Assembly (NCBI GenBank): GCA_030762175.1
Contig: CM060833.1
Location: 164,517,001 to 164,581,000 of the forward strand
Source of the DNA: Metallyticus violacea
Lineage: Eukaryota; Arthropoda; Insecta; Mantodea; Metallyticidae
DNA length: 64,000 nucleotides
Reading direction: 5' to 3'
Under the pieces are notes generated by a model, which was not told the origin of the DNA, searched no databases, and saw only the letters and a program-made list of their open reading frames with translations. Each line of letters begins with the position of its first letter. The first letter of the stretch is position 1. Made by a program: the position numbers and the translations under genes. Below are positions 9,373-19,921 of this stretch, piece after piece.

Positions 9373-10087
9373 ATGGTAAAAGGTACCGGCCATTGTGTGT
9401 CTAACGCGGCAGTGAATGTAGTGAATGGCTGAAAGTGTATTCAGTGTGTAAGTTTTGTACACAAAAGTTGTGCAAAATTATTAAATAATGTAGTTATTTT
9501 CAATGACAATACAGTTAAATGTTGCAGTACATCTAATAACCTGGAAAGTGACATTGAAAGTATTTGTGATGCCCTGAGTGTGCTTGTGGATAGTGGCAAT
9601 GAAAGTGACATTAAGATAATAAAAATCTTATCTCAAAAGGATCAGGCAATTCTTCTCATCAAACAGGTGGATTTGTTAACTGCCATTCTAGCCAATGTTA
9701 AAAACAGTTTTGCAAAAACTGTGACATGCCTTAATGCCCGTAATTAGTGCTGTAAACGCAATTATTGAAAATAAAAATGATGGTGGCTGTGTGTGATGAA
9801 TCTAGTTTAAATAACACAGAAAGTGGCCGGACCTAGCTAACAGTGTCAATCATAGGCCCCGGCTTAATGAAGGACGTAATGAGAGAAACGCATTGGATCC
9901 CTGGACTCGGGTAAGTTATCGTAAAAATAGAAGTCAGGTAATTGTTCGCTGTAATAAACCAAATACTAAAAGTAATAATTTCAAGTTACAACCTTCTCAC
10001 TTCATGTATATCGTGTTGCCCCTGATACAAAGTTAACGGTGCCACATGTCAAATTGGACTCTACACCCAGTCATTTATTCACAATTT
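9373..10087 (+). pseudogene. LINE ORF1 pseudogene with PHD-like zinc finger
   Basis: ORF1 proteins of Jockey/CR1-type LINEs bind element RNA, and many begin with a PHD-like finger. Here an ATG at 9373 leads, after one in-frame stop at 9430, into KCIQCVSFVHKSCAKL (9433 on), a C-x2-C...H-x2-C pattern, with a further Cys pair (VKCC) about 20 residues on. The frame stays open to a stop at 9745 and has an acidic/helical stretch (LESDIESICDALSVL). It resumes in other frames as RLNEGRNERNALDPW, RKNRSQVIVRC, then FKLQPSHFMY, then KLTVPHVKLDSTPSHLFTI and a stop at about 10087. At least one nonsense and two frameshift lesions are visible. No endonuclease domain follows, so ORF2 was lost or is separated. 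Confidence 0.65.
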
Positions 10088-10538
10088 AAAATAAATGTTT
10101 ATTGATATTATCCTAATATTTCAGTAGAATCTGAAATTTGGCTTAAAATGCTCACGTTGCTATTTTTCTTCTTTTCCATTTAAGGCCGAAGAGAATGAAT
10201 GACTAATCTATCCCAGTCGGGAAAATGAAACAAACGTAAAGTAACTAGCCCATGTTGTGTCAAAGGGTAGATCCTCCAAATCCTTCTCGTCATATATACG
10301 AATGTTCAATGCTTGAGGAATAAAATTGACTTGTTAAATGCTACTCTCATTACAGATATTTATAATATTTTATGATTTTATGAACACCGGCTCTCCTCCC
10401 AGGAAGTTGAATTTATAAATCTTGATAACTTTTATAGTTGTTAATGTTTATTCTCGTTTTCAACATAAAAACAGTGAAACTAATATTTTTTGAAAAAAAG
10501 TTGAAGTATTTAAACCTGGACTTAAGTTTATTTTTGAC
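10088..10538. other. No recognised gene
   Basis: AT-rich sequence between the LINE ORF1 remnant and a SINE-B. No APE endonuclease coding sequence, expected here if the LINE were continuous, could be read in any frame. Confidence 0.5.
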
Positions 10539-10550
10539 AAACTATGCTTT

Positions 10551-10851
10551 TTTTTTTTTTTGAGTAGTGTTTAACGCCCGTTTTTACTACTGAGGCACCA
10601 CAGGCGGTGGACACTGATGATATATGACATGAAATGATAAATTGGGAAAGGATTTTTTTTTTTTTTTTTTAAAGGAAGGAAGCGTTCCAGGCCTAAGTTT
10701 TTAGGTACCTCCCCGGCATTTGCCAGTTATGAAGACTGAGGAAAACCTGGAAAAAACCCCAGTCAGGGAGGACGGTCCTGGCGGGATTCGAACCGCAGAC
10801 CTCCCGCTCACGAGTCCATGCCTTAACGACCTCGGCCACCCGTGGCGGTTT
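10551..10851 (-). mobile_element. SINE-B copy, full length
   Basis: Plus-strand reading: T-run, gagtagtgtttaacgcccg, tttttactactgaggcacca, a second internal T-run near 10659, aaggaaggaagcgttccagg, ccccggcatttgcc, cagtcagggaggacggtcct, gcgggattcgaaccgcagac and gcctcggccac-like end. The 12-base duplication AAACTATGCTTT is perfect at 10539-10550 and 10852-10863. The box B equivalent is intact. It sits inside the dispersed repeat that starts again at 10852. Confidence 0.92.
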
Positions 10852-11160
10852 AAACTATGCTTTGAGATTACTGTCATTGTAATTGAATCCTATAGATGTA
10901 TCACTTTTTATCTTTCTCCTAACAAAGATATTAACATATTTTACACAAATTAAAAGTCTACTAAAATACATTTTTAAATATAAATGTAATATTATCTTAT
11001 TTAGGGGTTTTAATGTGAATTTCTTAAAGAAAAGGCTGGGTTACAACTCTGAATTTTGTATTTTTTAAATCATTTGCTGGTTTTCAATAATTTTTTTGAG
11101 CCAACCAGGGGAAAAGCCTGTTGGTTAATATATTTCTACATTACATAATAATTGTTATAG
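10852..11160 (+). repeat. Dispersed repeat, copy 2
   Basis: Matches 8765-8990 in the blocks gattactgtcattgtaattg, tatagatgtatcac and tttttttgagccaaccaggg, with unrelated sequence inserted between about 10915 and 11090. The SINE-B at 10551-10851 landed at its left end. Confidence 0.6.
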
Positions 11161-11320
11161 AGTTCAATCTTTGACCCTGGACACATTTTTCTCAAATTTC
11201 TCTGATACTGCTTTGTGTCTTTCTGATGAGTTCTTTGTATAGTTTGTTTTGCAGCCACTTTACTGAACTTATTGTTAGGATCCTTTGTAACAAGTATTCT
11301 CAATCTGAGAGCTATTTAAA

Positions 11321-12050
11321 ATAAAGTTCTAGCTCTTAGAGCTCTTGGCAATAGTACTAATAACCAAAATATTAAAAATTAATGTCTTTATATGAATAGA
11401 ACCTATACATCTGCTATAAGTAATGCAAAAATTAAATTTTAATTTGAGATACATTGAAACTCCTGTTAACAAGAGCAAGGCTGCATGGCAATTAATAAAA
11501 TTAAATAATTCATCTGCTAAAGTCATAACTGAGTCTTTAATTTCTCCTGATCAATGTAATGAATTTGTTACTGATTATACAAGCAAGGCAAAATTAAACA
11601 TTCCTCGCACTTATAAATCTGCTATTCTAATATTATCTACTAATGTGAAACTAAATTCTGTTTTCAACTACAAAGAGATTACCAAGAATGATATTTTAAA
11701 TGTGATTAATGATCTTAGAAATTTCAGATCAATAGATTACTATGGATTGTCAAATTATTTTGTAAAACAAATTATAATGTATATTTTATATCCGATGACT
11801 ACTTGCTTTAATAACTGGTCAATTTCCTTTTACACATCTAACATAGCCAGAGTCATTCCAATTTTTAAGAAAGGGAACATGAGTGTGCCTGATAATTATA
11901 GGCCAATCTCCAACATTTCTGTATGTTCAAAAATTCTTGAAAAGATAATTAACAAGTAACTTTGCAATTACTTTGAAAACAATAATATATTTTACACAAA
12001 TCAATATGGTTTCAGGATTAGTTTAAGAACTACTAATGCAGTAATATTAT
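11321..12050 (+). pseudogene. LINE ORF2 reverse transcriptase fragment
   Basis: The longest open piece (11423-11959, 178 codons) is the region between the endonuclease and the reverse transcriptase core of a Jockey/CR1-type non-LTR element. It includes NKSKAAWQLIKLNN, ITKNDILNVINDL, YYGLSNYFVKQI and then the diagnostic first RT block RVIPIFKKGN...PDNYRPISNISVCSKILEKI. A stop at 11957 interrupts it. The same frame continues with YFENNNIFYTNQYGF and RTTNAV to about 12050. Upstream, NSTNNQNIKN and MNRTYTSAISNAKI in another frame extend it back to about 11321. The palm motifs (FxDxxKAFD, YADD) are not present. It is not functional. Confidence 0.85.
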
Positions 12051-12110
12051 TTATTTATTTATTGTTCTGAACATAACAACTTAAGCCCAATTGCAAAATG
12101 CAGTCTCGTA
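12046..12110 (-). mobile_element. LINE 3' end with A-rich tail
   Basis: On the minus strand the sequence ends in (AATA)n after ttgggcttaagttgttatg. This is the usual form of the 3' terminus of insect LINEs and resembles the tail at 23041-23120. It forms the 3' boundary of the minus-strand LINE whose coding traces lie at 12360-13460. Confidence 0.55.
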
Positions 12111-12359
12111 CAATATTTTATAAATCTAACTTATTCACTAAAGAAAAAATGACCTATAAAAAGAAAACAAAAAGAAAATGGCATGGCAATTAATAATGCA
12201 ATTATTCTTCATTTCAACATTTATGTTAATTTACAAAAATTATTATTGATTATTGCATTTGTAAACTGAGTTTCGGACATGATTAAAATATCTACATCAA
12301 AATAAGGAATAGATATATCATTCTATTTCATGGTTAGTTTTTATGGATTTCTGTATTTA

Positions 12360-13460
12360 CTCTGGAGGCGAAAAAAACTTAAATCTACTTAATCTATTTG
12401 GTGCATAAAAGAATATATTTTCAATAATATTGATATCATCAATGGTAGAATGTAATATTTTATACAGAAATATTACTCCTATAATATCTGTTCTAAAATT
12501 TAAAGTTTTAAATTTAAATATTATTAAGAGGGTTTCGTAGTTTATAAGTATGGGATAATTTCTATTTCTTTTAAATAGTACTTATATTCAAAATTTTGAT
12601 TGTACTTTTTCTATTAAGTTAACATACTTAATGGTCTTGGGATTCCAAATAATGGATGCACATTCAAGATTTTCTGATACACTTTTATTTCTAGGTTCTT
12701 CTCTTTAGTCTTATGTAATTTATTATTTCTTTGGTAAACCAAATAGGATGTGTATGTTTGTATTGTTTTCTTTTGAGTGTCTAATAGTATTGAGTAAATT
12801 TTGTCATAGAAGATTGCCACTGAATAGTTAACATCTTGAGATGCTGCTATATGGTCCCATTTACAATCATAAGTTTGTATATGTTATTACATCTGCTTTA
12901 CAAAAAGTATAAGTATTTGTTGACTATACTTCCTTTCCCTACTTTGTCAATTTTAAATGTTGAATTTAGAGTAGGATAGTATACATCAATGGGTACCAGA
13001 GAATTGCTACCTTCTATTACTATAAGTGTTGTTATATTAGGTAGAATTAAATCTAAGGTTCTTTCACTTATATTCTTTTCGTTATTCATAGACCGCATAT
13101 TGGTAAAAGACAACATATTATTAAATAATTTTACTTTAATACTACCCTTACTGAGATCATACTTTGTGTCATGTATTTCGTATAAATTAAGTCACCCGTA
13201 ACAATTACACGGCAGTTAAAAAATTGAAAATTTTGTTTTCTTTGAGCAAAATATTCGTTAAAAGTATTTATATTAGTATTTGGAGGAAAATAACGCGTGT
13301 TTATAATAAATTTAATATTATTGTAATATAGTTTTATCCAAAGTTACTGGTATTAAGGGAAATATTAACTATAGATTTAATAGCTATTAACACTCCCCCA
13401 CCAGAAGTTTGCGAAGTTTTATCTTTTCGAAACACTGCCTATCTGTCATCAAATAATTCG
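12360..13460 (-). pseudogene. LINE ORF2 pseudogene: endonuclease and C-terminus, RT absent
   Basis: Reading from 13460 down: SGGGVLIAIKSIVNISLN (the GGGVLIA block of APE endonucleases), then FPPNTNINTF-like residues, VIVTGDL (the GDFN-like block), and RSMNNEKNISERTLDLILPN followed by NSLVPIDVYYPTLNSTFK (LDHILTN...SDHYPT-type block), ending near 12900. Reading further, 12700-12360 gives CASIIWNPKTIKYVNLIEKV, FKRNRNYPILINYETLL, GVIFLYKILHSTIDDINI and FYAPNRLSRFKFFSPP. This is the conserved C-terminus of Jockey-type ORF2 (ASVVWNP...IE.VQ). The whole reverse transcriptase between them is missing, so the copy has a large internal deletion or is two elements of like orientation. Many frameshifts and stops are present. 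Confidence 0.78.
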
Positions 13461-13599
13461 GAATTAAAGATACCTTTGAGGTTACATTATGTTTAAAAAA
13501 ATTATACATGCAACATTTACATTGTTACAAGGCCAACCGAACAGCAGTTCCGCTTTCTCCGTTATCGCTTGGGACTGCAGCCAGTTACTCCCAGAATTT

Positions 13600-14090
13600 C
13601 TGCCTTGTAGTAACGTCGTGTATAACCTCGGCAATCTCATGCTCCTTGACACTTGACGTTAAAAAGAGACGAAAAATTCGCTGCTGCAGCTTGCATTTGA
13701 CGTTACTAAGAGACCACAAATGCTGCTGCTGCTCCTAGCGCCGGAGCATTGAGAGAAAAGAAGAATGGGTTTCCTAGGGGGAGGCCAGTTCCGAGCGACA
13801 GCGGAGAAAGAGGGAACGTATTAGCTAGATAATACCACCTCAATTTTAACAATGTAATAGCGTAGATGGTAAAGGCACTGCACTGGGCGTATGGAAATTC
13901 AAGATTCTGTTACCTTGCTCACATATTCCCCCCTAGGAAACCCTCTCTCCATGCCTTGAGCAGAGTAGTACAGAGAAGCACAAGCAGCAACATTCCCTGC
14001 AGCAGCGAATTTTTCGTCTCTTTTTAACGTCAAGTATAAAAATGAGTTTTGGAGCTGTAGAATTTGTTGGAAAAAAGACTGCAAATTTTC
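13600..14090. repeat. Foldback element with 39-bp perfect arms
   Basis: The 39 bases at 13651-13689 (ACTTGACGTT...CTGCTGCAG) are perfectly complementary to 13997-14035. A second matched pair, GGTTTCCTAGGGGG at about 13769-13782 and CCCCCCTAGGAAACC at about 13928-13942, lies inside. Sequence between the matched blocks is partly complementary as well, so this is one large imperfect palindrome around about 13855. The left arm also holds a second, diverged copy of its own motif (tttgacgttactaagagac, 13696 on). It is unusually GC- and CTG-rich for the window. The short open frames inside are mirror images and not taken as genes. Confidence 0.75.
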
Positions 14091-14639
14091 TTTCCATAAA
14101 TGAGCTAAAATAGTAAGGTATATGCATTTTATTAGGAATAATATAAAACAAATTTTTCACTTGTCAATATCTTGTATAACTAATATTTGGGTAGCGACTC
14201 GGCAATCAAAGAAAGTTCAGCCTATATTGAGCTTAAGTAGGGATTTTTTTTTTTCCGATTGTGCAGATTTTAAAATAATTCTGAAACAAAAGAAGGGGTT
14301 TGGGGAAAGAGAGGATTAAAAATACCTTCAACAATGCAGAAAAAGACCCTTACAAGGTTGTTAGACCAGGTCAACCATGTTTCCCAGCAAACATTGTCAT
14401 AAAACATGGGAAAAATGCATTGAAACGATAAACATGCTGGAAATATGGTGCAAGTGTGTCATCAAAACTACTGAATGTGAGCAGAGCTGAGTCTTACAGA
14501 GCCATAACTCTAGAATCTGTGGCCCTCAAACTAATTATCAAATTGATAACATAATAGTTATGTGCATTAATATAACCACTGTTGCTTTTGATAATTTTAA
14601 TAGCTGTTAAAAATTTTCTCAAAAATGTACAAGAAAAAA
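14090..14639. other. No recognised gene
   Basis: AT-rich; contains a short T-run at 14245-14255. It could include decayed upstream parts of the LINE fragment that follows, but no block could be read. Confidence 0.4.
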
Positions 14640-15150
14640 TAGATGCTTATAGAAAACTGTATGTGTTCATAGATTATTATAAAGCCTTCAACATTGTAAA
14701 TACAGATATGCTAATTGAAAAAACTCTTAACTCTTAATCAGAAAATAAAATATGACAAGATAAATATGTTGGCAGACAGTCAAAGTATATATGAAAGGAC
14801 ACTTTAAAAAGTTGGATCAGGCAAACAATTGGGATTCTTCAGGGTGGCATTTTAGGCCCAGTACTTTTCAACATCTTAACCTACCATGTGCTTGGTAGAA
14901 TCAAAGAGTATACAAAAGGTGATAGCATGTATGTCTCACTGACGATATGCCCTTAGCTCAGATAACATGGAACTGCTGCAGAAGGCAATGACTCTTGTCA
15001 TCAAGTGGCAGTGGAAAAGTAGCTAACTCTGAATGAAACTAGAAGAGCCTGTAGTGTTCAGAGAAGGAGGTCCTCTCAATAGAAGAAAACAATTGATTTG
15101 CAAAGGACATTTATGAACTCCAAAAATCTATTTCATATACTTAGAAGTCT
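14640..15150 (+). pseudogene. LINE reverse transcriptase palm fragment
   Basis: Frame-hopping translation shows VFIDYYKAFNIVNTDMLIEK (RT motif A, normally FxDxxKAFDxVxH) at about 14665-14725. It continues with QTIGILQGGILGPVLFNIL (motif B, GVPQGSILGPLLFNIY type) at about 14820-14880 and LTDDMPLA (the YADD box with its first two residues changed) at about 14937-14960. A possible YLEVSVEV-like block follows near 15130. Stops and frameshifts separate the blocks. The catalytic Asp pair is still visible but the protein cannot be made. Confidence 0.8.
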
Positions 15151-16318
15151 CAGTAGAAGTAATAGGGATAACTGCCTCAGTCCAGCCAAGGGAAAGGCTT
15201 GCAGCCTGCATTGAGAAGCATAGATTACATCATACACCTACAACAGATGTCCTCGTCGATACTCTGATTATCCTGACACTTACATTTCCTGAAATATTTT
15301 ATCATCAGTTGGATCCCTAATTTTTTTTTGTAGCCCATGGATGATATGTGAACTTTTTAAAAATTAGCTTACCTTTTCTTGCTGAAAGTGTTGTGGTTTC
15401 TTTGATATGTTTTTGTCTCTTGAATTTCTGCACCTTTTTGTGTACTAGTTATTTTTTAAAACAATTTTTAACTGCTGTTTCTTCTATTTATTTGTATTCA
15501 TTCAAATATTCTTCTTTGCTAATTTGTAGGTTAACTAGCCGGATGGTAGAAGTGCTACTACTCATATATTCAGTGCACAGGATGACTAATGAATATATTT
15601 CTCTTGCAATTTTAACAGCTATTTGGTATATATTTCTTCACACCCCCCAAGGCTCAAATGGGGCTTCAGTGTCAAATGAGAAGAGAAGAGATTTCTGCAC
15701 TAATATTTTTAATGCATTATTTTTTTAATTATTTAAATTATTTAATTATTAAAACACTGAAAATTGTAATAATGAATACAAGAATGCAAATAATTAGAAC
15801 AAGCACTTCACTGTACATTATTGTATTAAGTGCACTATATGCCTGCTGCATTGAACACAAAACCAGCTCTCCTGCAAGAGAATTCTTTACACTCTGTATA
15901 TTGATTTTGCTCCCCAAGTAAAAGTCTCTGAAAGAACACTTCTAATAATGTCATCTGAAAATTTAGTTAGGTGTTGTTATTCATTATCAGATTTATTAAT
16001 GGTTAATCAGCCCAATTCAAATTATTTTGAGAATTTGTGGACAAAATAAAATATTTCTGATTTAGTGGAAATAATATCCACCTCTGCCCAACCATGACCC
16101 TAATGTAGTAGGTACTAAATAACTAAAGCCTGTCCAAAAAGACCAAGTGGGATATGATGAAAATCTACTTTAACATATAACCAGTTTATCAAATGCTCTT
16201 GGAAATGTATAGGGTGATCCATTTGGGTATGGATAAAATGAAAACACTACAAAACATTTACTACTGAATTTCATATTTTCAAACTTTGTATATACAACAT
16301 TCAAAAATGGGAGATTTC
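15151..16318. other. No recognised gene
   Basis: AT-rich, with a 126-codon open frame (15348-15728, plus) that is rich in Phe, Leu, Ile and Ser because of T-rich composition. No domain, start context or splice signal supports it. Confidence 0.45.
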
Positions 16319-16510
16319 TCAGAATACTGTATGGCCCCAATTGTGTGCTTTGCACAGTTCATAAGGTGAAGCAAATTCAGCCCATGCAAAGAATGCTCCA
16401 AACACTTTATTGCTGCTCACTCTAAACGTTAACTTTTGGACTTGGGAGACATATGGATTTTCCCTTGTCCAAATAATACAGATGTGTTTACTCTCCCGCA
16501 GACATGTCAA
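16319..16510 (-). pseudogene. Possible transposase fragment (WxxENP type)
   Basis: The minus-strand frame contains HICIIWTRENPYVSQVQKLT, then NKVFGAFFAW. A W-x-x-E-N-P box followed by a Leu and a V-x-x-x-G block occurs in a widespread group of insect Tc1/mariner-like transposases (WCAENPH...LH...VGVWC...GPIFF type). Only this short piece matches and key residues differ, so the assignment is weak. A neighbouring frame, 16170-16355, reads LGPYSILRN and may be its shifted continuation. Confidence 0.3.
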
Positions 16511-17460
16511 TAAATAGCTATTTGTTTAAGAAGCCATCATCATCCTCAATCTCTTGTCCCATCATGGATGCAAGCTTTATGAAGCTCATCACATAAGGCT
16601 TGTAGACATTGTAAGTGATATGGGTACAGTTTCAGACTTAACCTTAAATCGCGAAGACACAGCTGAAGCTGTGTCCCAAGAATCTTGCAGTGAAGAAAGT
16701 GCAAAGTGCCTCTGTTTCATCAGTTTCTGTAAGGGGAATGTGATGAGATGTGATTTCTTTTCCATCCGGCAGCAAATAAAAAGCAATAATGTTGGCTTCC
16801 ATTGTATTGGGTTTTCCAATGGAAATACAATGAGATTTTTTTGTTGTTATTTTTTTTTATTAGCAAACAGTCTTCTCTGTGGAAAAATGTTCATATTTTT
16901 GGGTATGAGTACTTATTTATTTTGCAGCTAATGTTGTCTTTAGGATGCTGTGTGTTTCTTTACAACTTCAAGTTCTGTTGTTGTGGAAATCCTCTTAATG
17001 GCTTCCATTAACTTGCAAGCAATTTTATCTTTCTGTTCAGATAGGAGAACAGAACAATTGCAACTTTATTGTTTGCTCACTTGGGCTAATATTTCCTCCC
17101 TTTCATTGAGAACAGAAACATCTCCAATGTCTACTATTACATAATTATTTTCAGAATAACCAGGGTGTTTGCTGTGCAGCTGAAATTGACATATGCTATG
17201 TGTGTGTGTGTTTGTACATATTCCATTTTGTACTGAAATCAATATGTGCAAGAATATCTGTGTGTGCATTAATTATATTCACTGCAGATAAATTTGCATT
17301 TATAGTGCAGATGCACAATGGCCAATTTAGATGAAGATGGGATCTTCCAACCACAATCTTCTTTAATAATGCTGTCCTTGCTTATTTCCAAGCTTGCTTT
17401 GTGCCTATGGCGAATGTACTTCATTGTACTCATCAGCTTTCCTTTCTAAGTACAATAAGC
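16500..17460 (-). pseudogene. Decayed unrecognised coding-like region
   Basis: Several minus-strand stretches look like former protein but no family is recognised. From high to low coordinates: LEISKDSIIKEDCGWKIPSS (about 17390-17330), INANLSAVNIINAHTDILAH then IDFSTKWNM (about 17310-17220), NNYVIVDIGDVSVLNEREEI then LAQVSKQ and a stop (about 17145-17070), LSEQKDKIACKLMEAIKRIS then TTTELEVVKKHTAS and a stop (about 17050-16945), ANIIAFYLLPDGKEITSHHI then PLTETDETEALCTFFTARFL (about 16800-16680), and IKLASMMGQEIEDDDGFLNK with a stop (about 16585-16515). The order is consistent with one gene broken by at least four shifts or stops. It could be a processed pseudogene or an unknown transposon gene. 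Confidence 0.4.
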
Positions 17461-17656
17461 CTATCAAACAGATTGTCTTTTAACAAATGACATTAGAACA
17501 AATATTGCTTTATCCAGATGTTTCACATGTTTTTCATGAAGATGTATTTAAGCATGTGAGGCATTCCCCCTATATACATGTTTGTGTTTACACCAGCATG
17601 TAACCTGTGACAGTAAGCCCAGCATTTTCATTACTCACATAATTTTCCTGGAAGTA

Positions 17657-17720
17657 TGTAGCAAATTCAGATGTCTTTCTTCCTTTATGCAGCAAATTGA
17701 GAGATGTCTTTCTTCCTTTA
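17657..17720. repeat. Short tandem duplication (about 31 bp)
   Basis: The segment gcaaattcagatgtctttct with cctttat following is repeated directly as gcaaattgagagatgtcttt with the same end, back to back. A simple local duplication. Confidence 0.7.
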
Positions 17721-17941
17721 TCTACCATTCAGAACTGAGGAGTTCAGCTCTCTCCGCTGTCACTTGGGACAGAGATCCAGAGCTCCTTGCAGTTTAAGGG
17801 TAAGTCAGTTTCAGTATTTTGGAACAATATGCTGACAGGATATATATGGTACATTCATCTATGCTGACAGTCATCATTAACTTTTCATAGGGCTTCTTGA
17901 CATGGCTTCAGAGATAGCTGCTTCTTGTATTGGATGTCATT

Positions 17942-18380
17942 TGTGAACCTCGTGCATACTTTATAACACAAAAACTTTTTACAAATGTTCGATACCACAA
18001 CGTGATGGAATCTTATTTAGGTACAATATTTTGGGGAAATTCAGTTAAAAGTGAACGTGTCTTCCTGTTACAGAAAAAATCATACGAATAATTGCTGGTA
18101 CACACAGTAGACATTCATGCAGAAACCTCTTTAGGAAATTTGAAATTTGAACTCTTCTTTGCGAATATATTTTATCCCTCATGAACTTTTATATAAGAAA
18201 TAAAGAGTGCATTTTAGTATACAATGTTCTTCCCTCTAGCCTAAAAGTCTTAATAAAGAATGACAATTCCTTTAAATCTGCTCTTAGAAAATACCTATGT
18301 AAAAAGGCCTATTATTCTGTAAAGGAATATATGAGTGACAATAGTATACTGCACAATGTATATGTAAATATGTATTAATA
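17942..18380 (+). pseudogene. LINE ORF2 C-terminal fragment
   Basis: From about 18030 the translation gives FWGNSVKSERVFLLQKK, then, after a one-base frameshift, IRIIAGTHSRHSCRNLFRKF, the typical block downstream of the reverse transcriptase in Jockey-type elements (IFWGNS...FxLQKRxIRIIxG...SCRxLFKxLxIL). A last open frame, 18181-18378, reads MNFYIRNKECILVYNVLPSS and FKSALRKYLCKKAYYSVKEY, matching the conserved end (YNxLPxxIK...FKxxLKxxLxxxxFYSVxEF). It stops at 18376. The first 67 bases (17942-18008) recur inside the mariner at 20547-20612. Confidence 0.8.
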
Positions 18381-19527
18381 AAAGTTGTATGATTGATTTG
18401 TCTGTTTTTGGTGTTGGTTGAGTTGTTCTAAGTGTTCTTTTTATTTTTATTGTAATTATTTATGTAGATGTAAACAAATTTGTAAATACAGATTGAAAAC
18501 TACCATGGTATTTGTATATGACAAGTTCTATGTTCGTAGGTCTCTGTGGCTGCTTCACGAACTCACTGAATGCTCCGAGAACTAAAACTAAACTACATTG
18601 CACATACCACACTCACATCAAAAAGTTTAACACTCTCAAATTTAGCATATCAAAGAATGCATGGTGCTTGCTGTTGATTTGTAGAGCCATTTCAATCATC
18701 TATGATTTTCATTTTTCATGCAATGTTGATTTTCATTCTTGTCATGTATGGAAACTCTTTTATACAAAATATTACCAACAAGAAATATCTCCTATTGTTA
18801 TATTAGCTGTTATAGTAATATTTAATGGTGTCCATACCATCACTCATTATATCATTGCACTGTTCATCTGTTACATATCTGTAAAATAAATTCGTCCTTG
18901 TAGGGTTGTTGAATAGTGTTTGACTCCCATTTTTACTATTGAGGCACCACAGGTGTTCCTTGTAGGGTGAAAGGTGTCATAAGCCCAGAGGATAAAAATT
19001 AAAACAAGCCGTTGGCTAATATTTTCTCTAATATTTGGAGTTTTAAGATTTCATCAATTTTATGCTTTCTTTTCATTCAAACAGTTTGATAAAATTGTTG
19101 AACAATTTACTTCTCACTATTGAGCCAATAGTTCTTTAACCACATACCACATAAGTACAGATTGTTTAACTCATTATAAAGATACATTTTAAGAAAGCCC
19201 ATACCATACAATATATCTTTTTGTACCAACACTTTAGGAATTTATTATGACATTTCTGAACATTTACAATTCCTATATATTCAATTATTGTACACAAAGA
19301 AAAAAAAATAATGTTTGTAACACTACAGGTGCCACAGATAATCCTTCCCTTTCTGAAAACTTAGGGTATAAGTAAATCTCCCATATTTTGCCCTTGTTTT
19401 TTGGACTAATGATAAGTTCAATTCATTTTGTTCATTTCAATCATTTATTAGCCTTTTAAGATACATAATTCACGAGTTAATGAAATTACAATATAATGAA
19501 ATGCATAAGTTTTCAACATACGCAGAC
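18381..19527. other. AT-rich stretch with one SINE fragment, otherwise nothing recognised
   Basis: The first part may be the 3' untranslated region of the LINE ending at 18378. A 125-codon frame (18512-18889) has no recognisable feature. Confidence 0.45.
18907..18956 (-). mobile_element. SINE-B fragment, 3' end only, with target-site duplication
   Basis: Fifty bases (plus strand: tgttgaatagtgtttgactc, then catttttactattgaggcac and cacaggtgt) match the last part of SINE-B. A perfect 12-base duplication, TCCTTGTAGGGT, lies at 18895-18906 and 18957-18968. The fragment therefore entered as such, by severely truncated reverse transcription, and was not carved from a longer copy. Confidence 0.88.
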
Positions 19528-19713
19528 AGGTCCATAAGTTTCTAGCCTTGCCTATAACAATTATCACCTTCACAAAATCATTATCTGGTGTCATACCTTA
19601 TCCATTAAGTAAATAATTGCAGCTGTAACTTCCACTCTGCGGGTTTAGTTGTTCAGATATATTTGCATAAAGTAGGCTATATGTGGAAGATTGTGAATGT
19701 TCAAAATGAATGA

Positions 19714-19921
19714 AGTATCTAGCTGTTATTAAGTTCTTTACAAAAGAAGGACTTATTACAAATGAAACTAAACAGTGATTGGATGGTGTATATGGGGAAG
19801 CATCCCCTCATAAATGGAGTATCGAGCTGTTATTAAGTTCTTCACAAAAGAAGGACTTATTACAAATGAAATTAAATACTGATTGGACGGTGTACATGGG
19901 GAAGCATCTTCTCATATTCTA
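19714..19921. repeat. 104-bp tandem duplication inside mariner
   Basis: agtatctagctgttattaag at 19714 recurs as agtatcgagctgttattaag at 19818, and the match runs for the full period (tcacaaaagaaggacttatt, tgattgga, ggggaagcatc). It duplicates the transposase N-terminus (YRAVIKFFTKEG). The period is not a multiple of three, so the frame is broken. Confidence 0.85.

Noticed and set aside
13508..14160. Cys-rich short frames in the foldback region
   Set aside because: CTG/TGC repeats in both palindrome arms give Cys, Leu or Ala runs in every frame.
15348..15728. Membrane-protein-like 126-codon frame
   Set aside because: The hydrophobic composition follows from T-rich DNA. No start context, homologue or splice site.
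16659..16678. Palindrome GACACAGCT-GA-AGCTGTGTC as regulatory site
   Set aside because: A single 9-bp stem inside a decayed coding-like region; no reason to assign a function.
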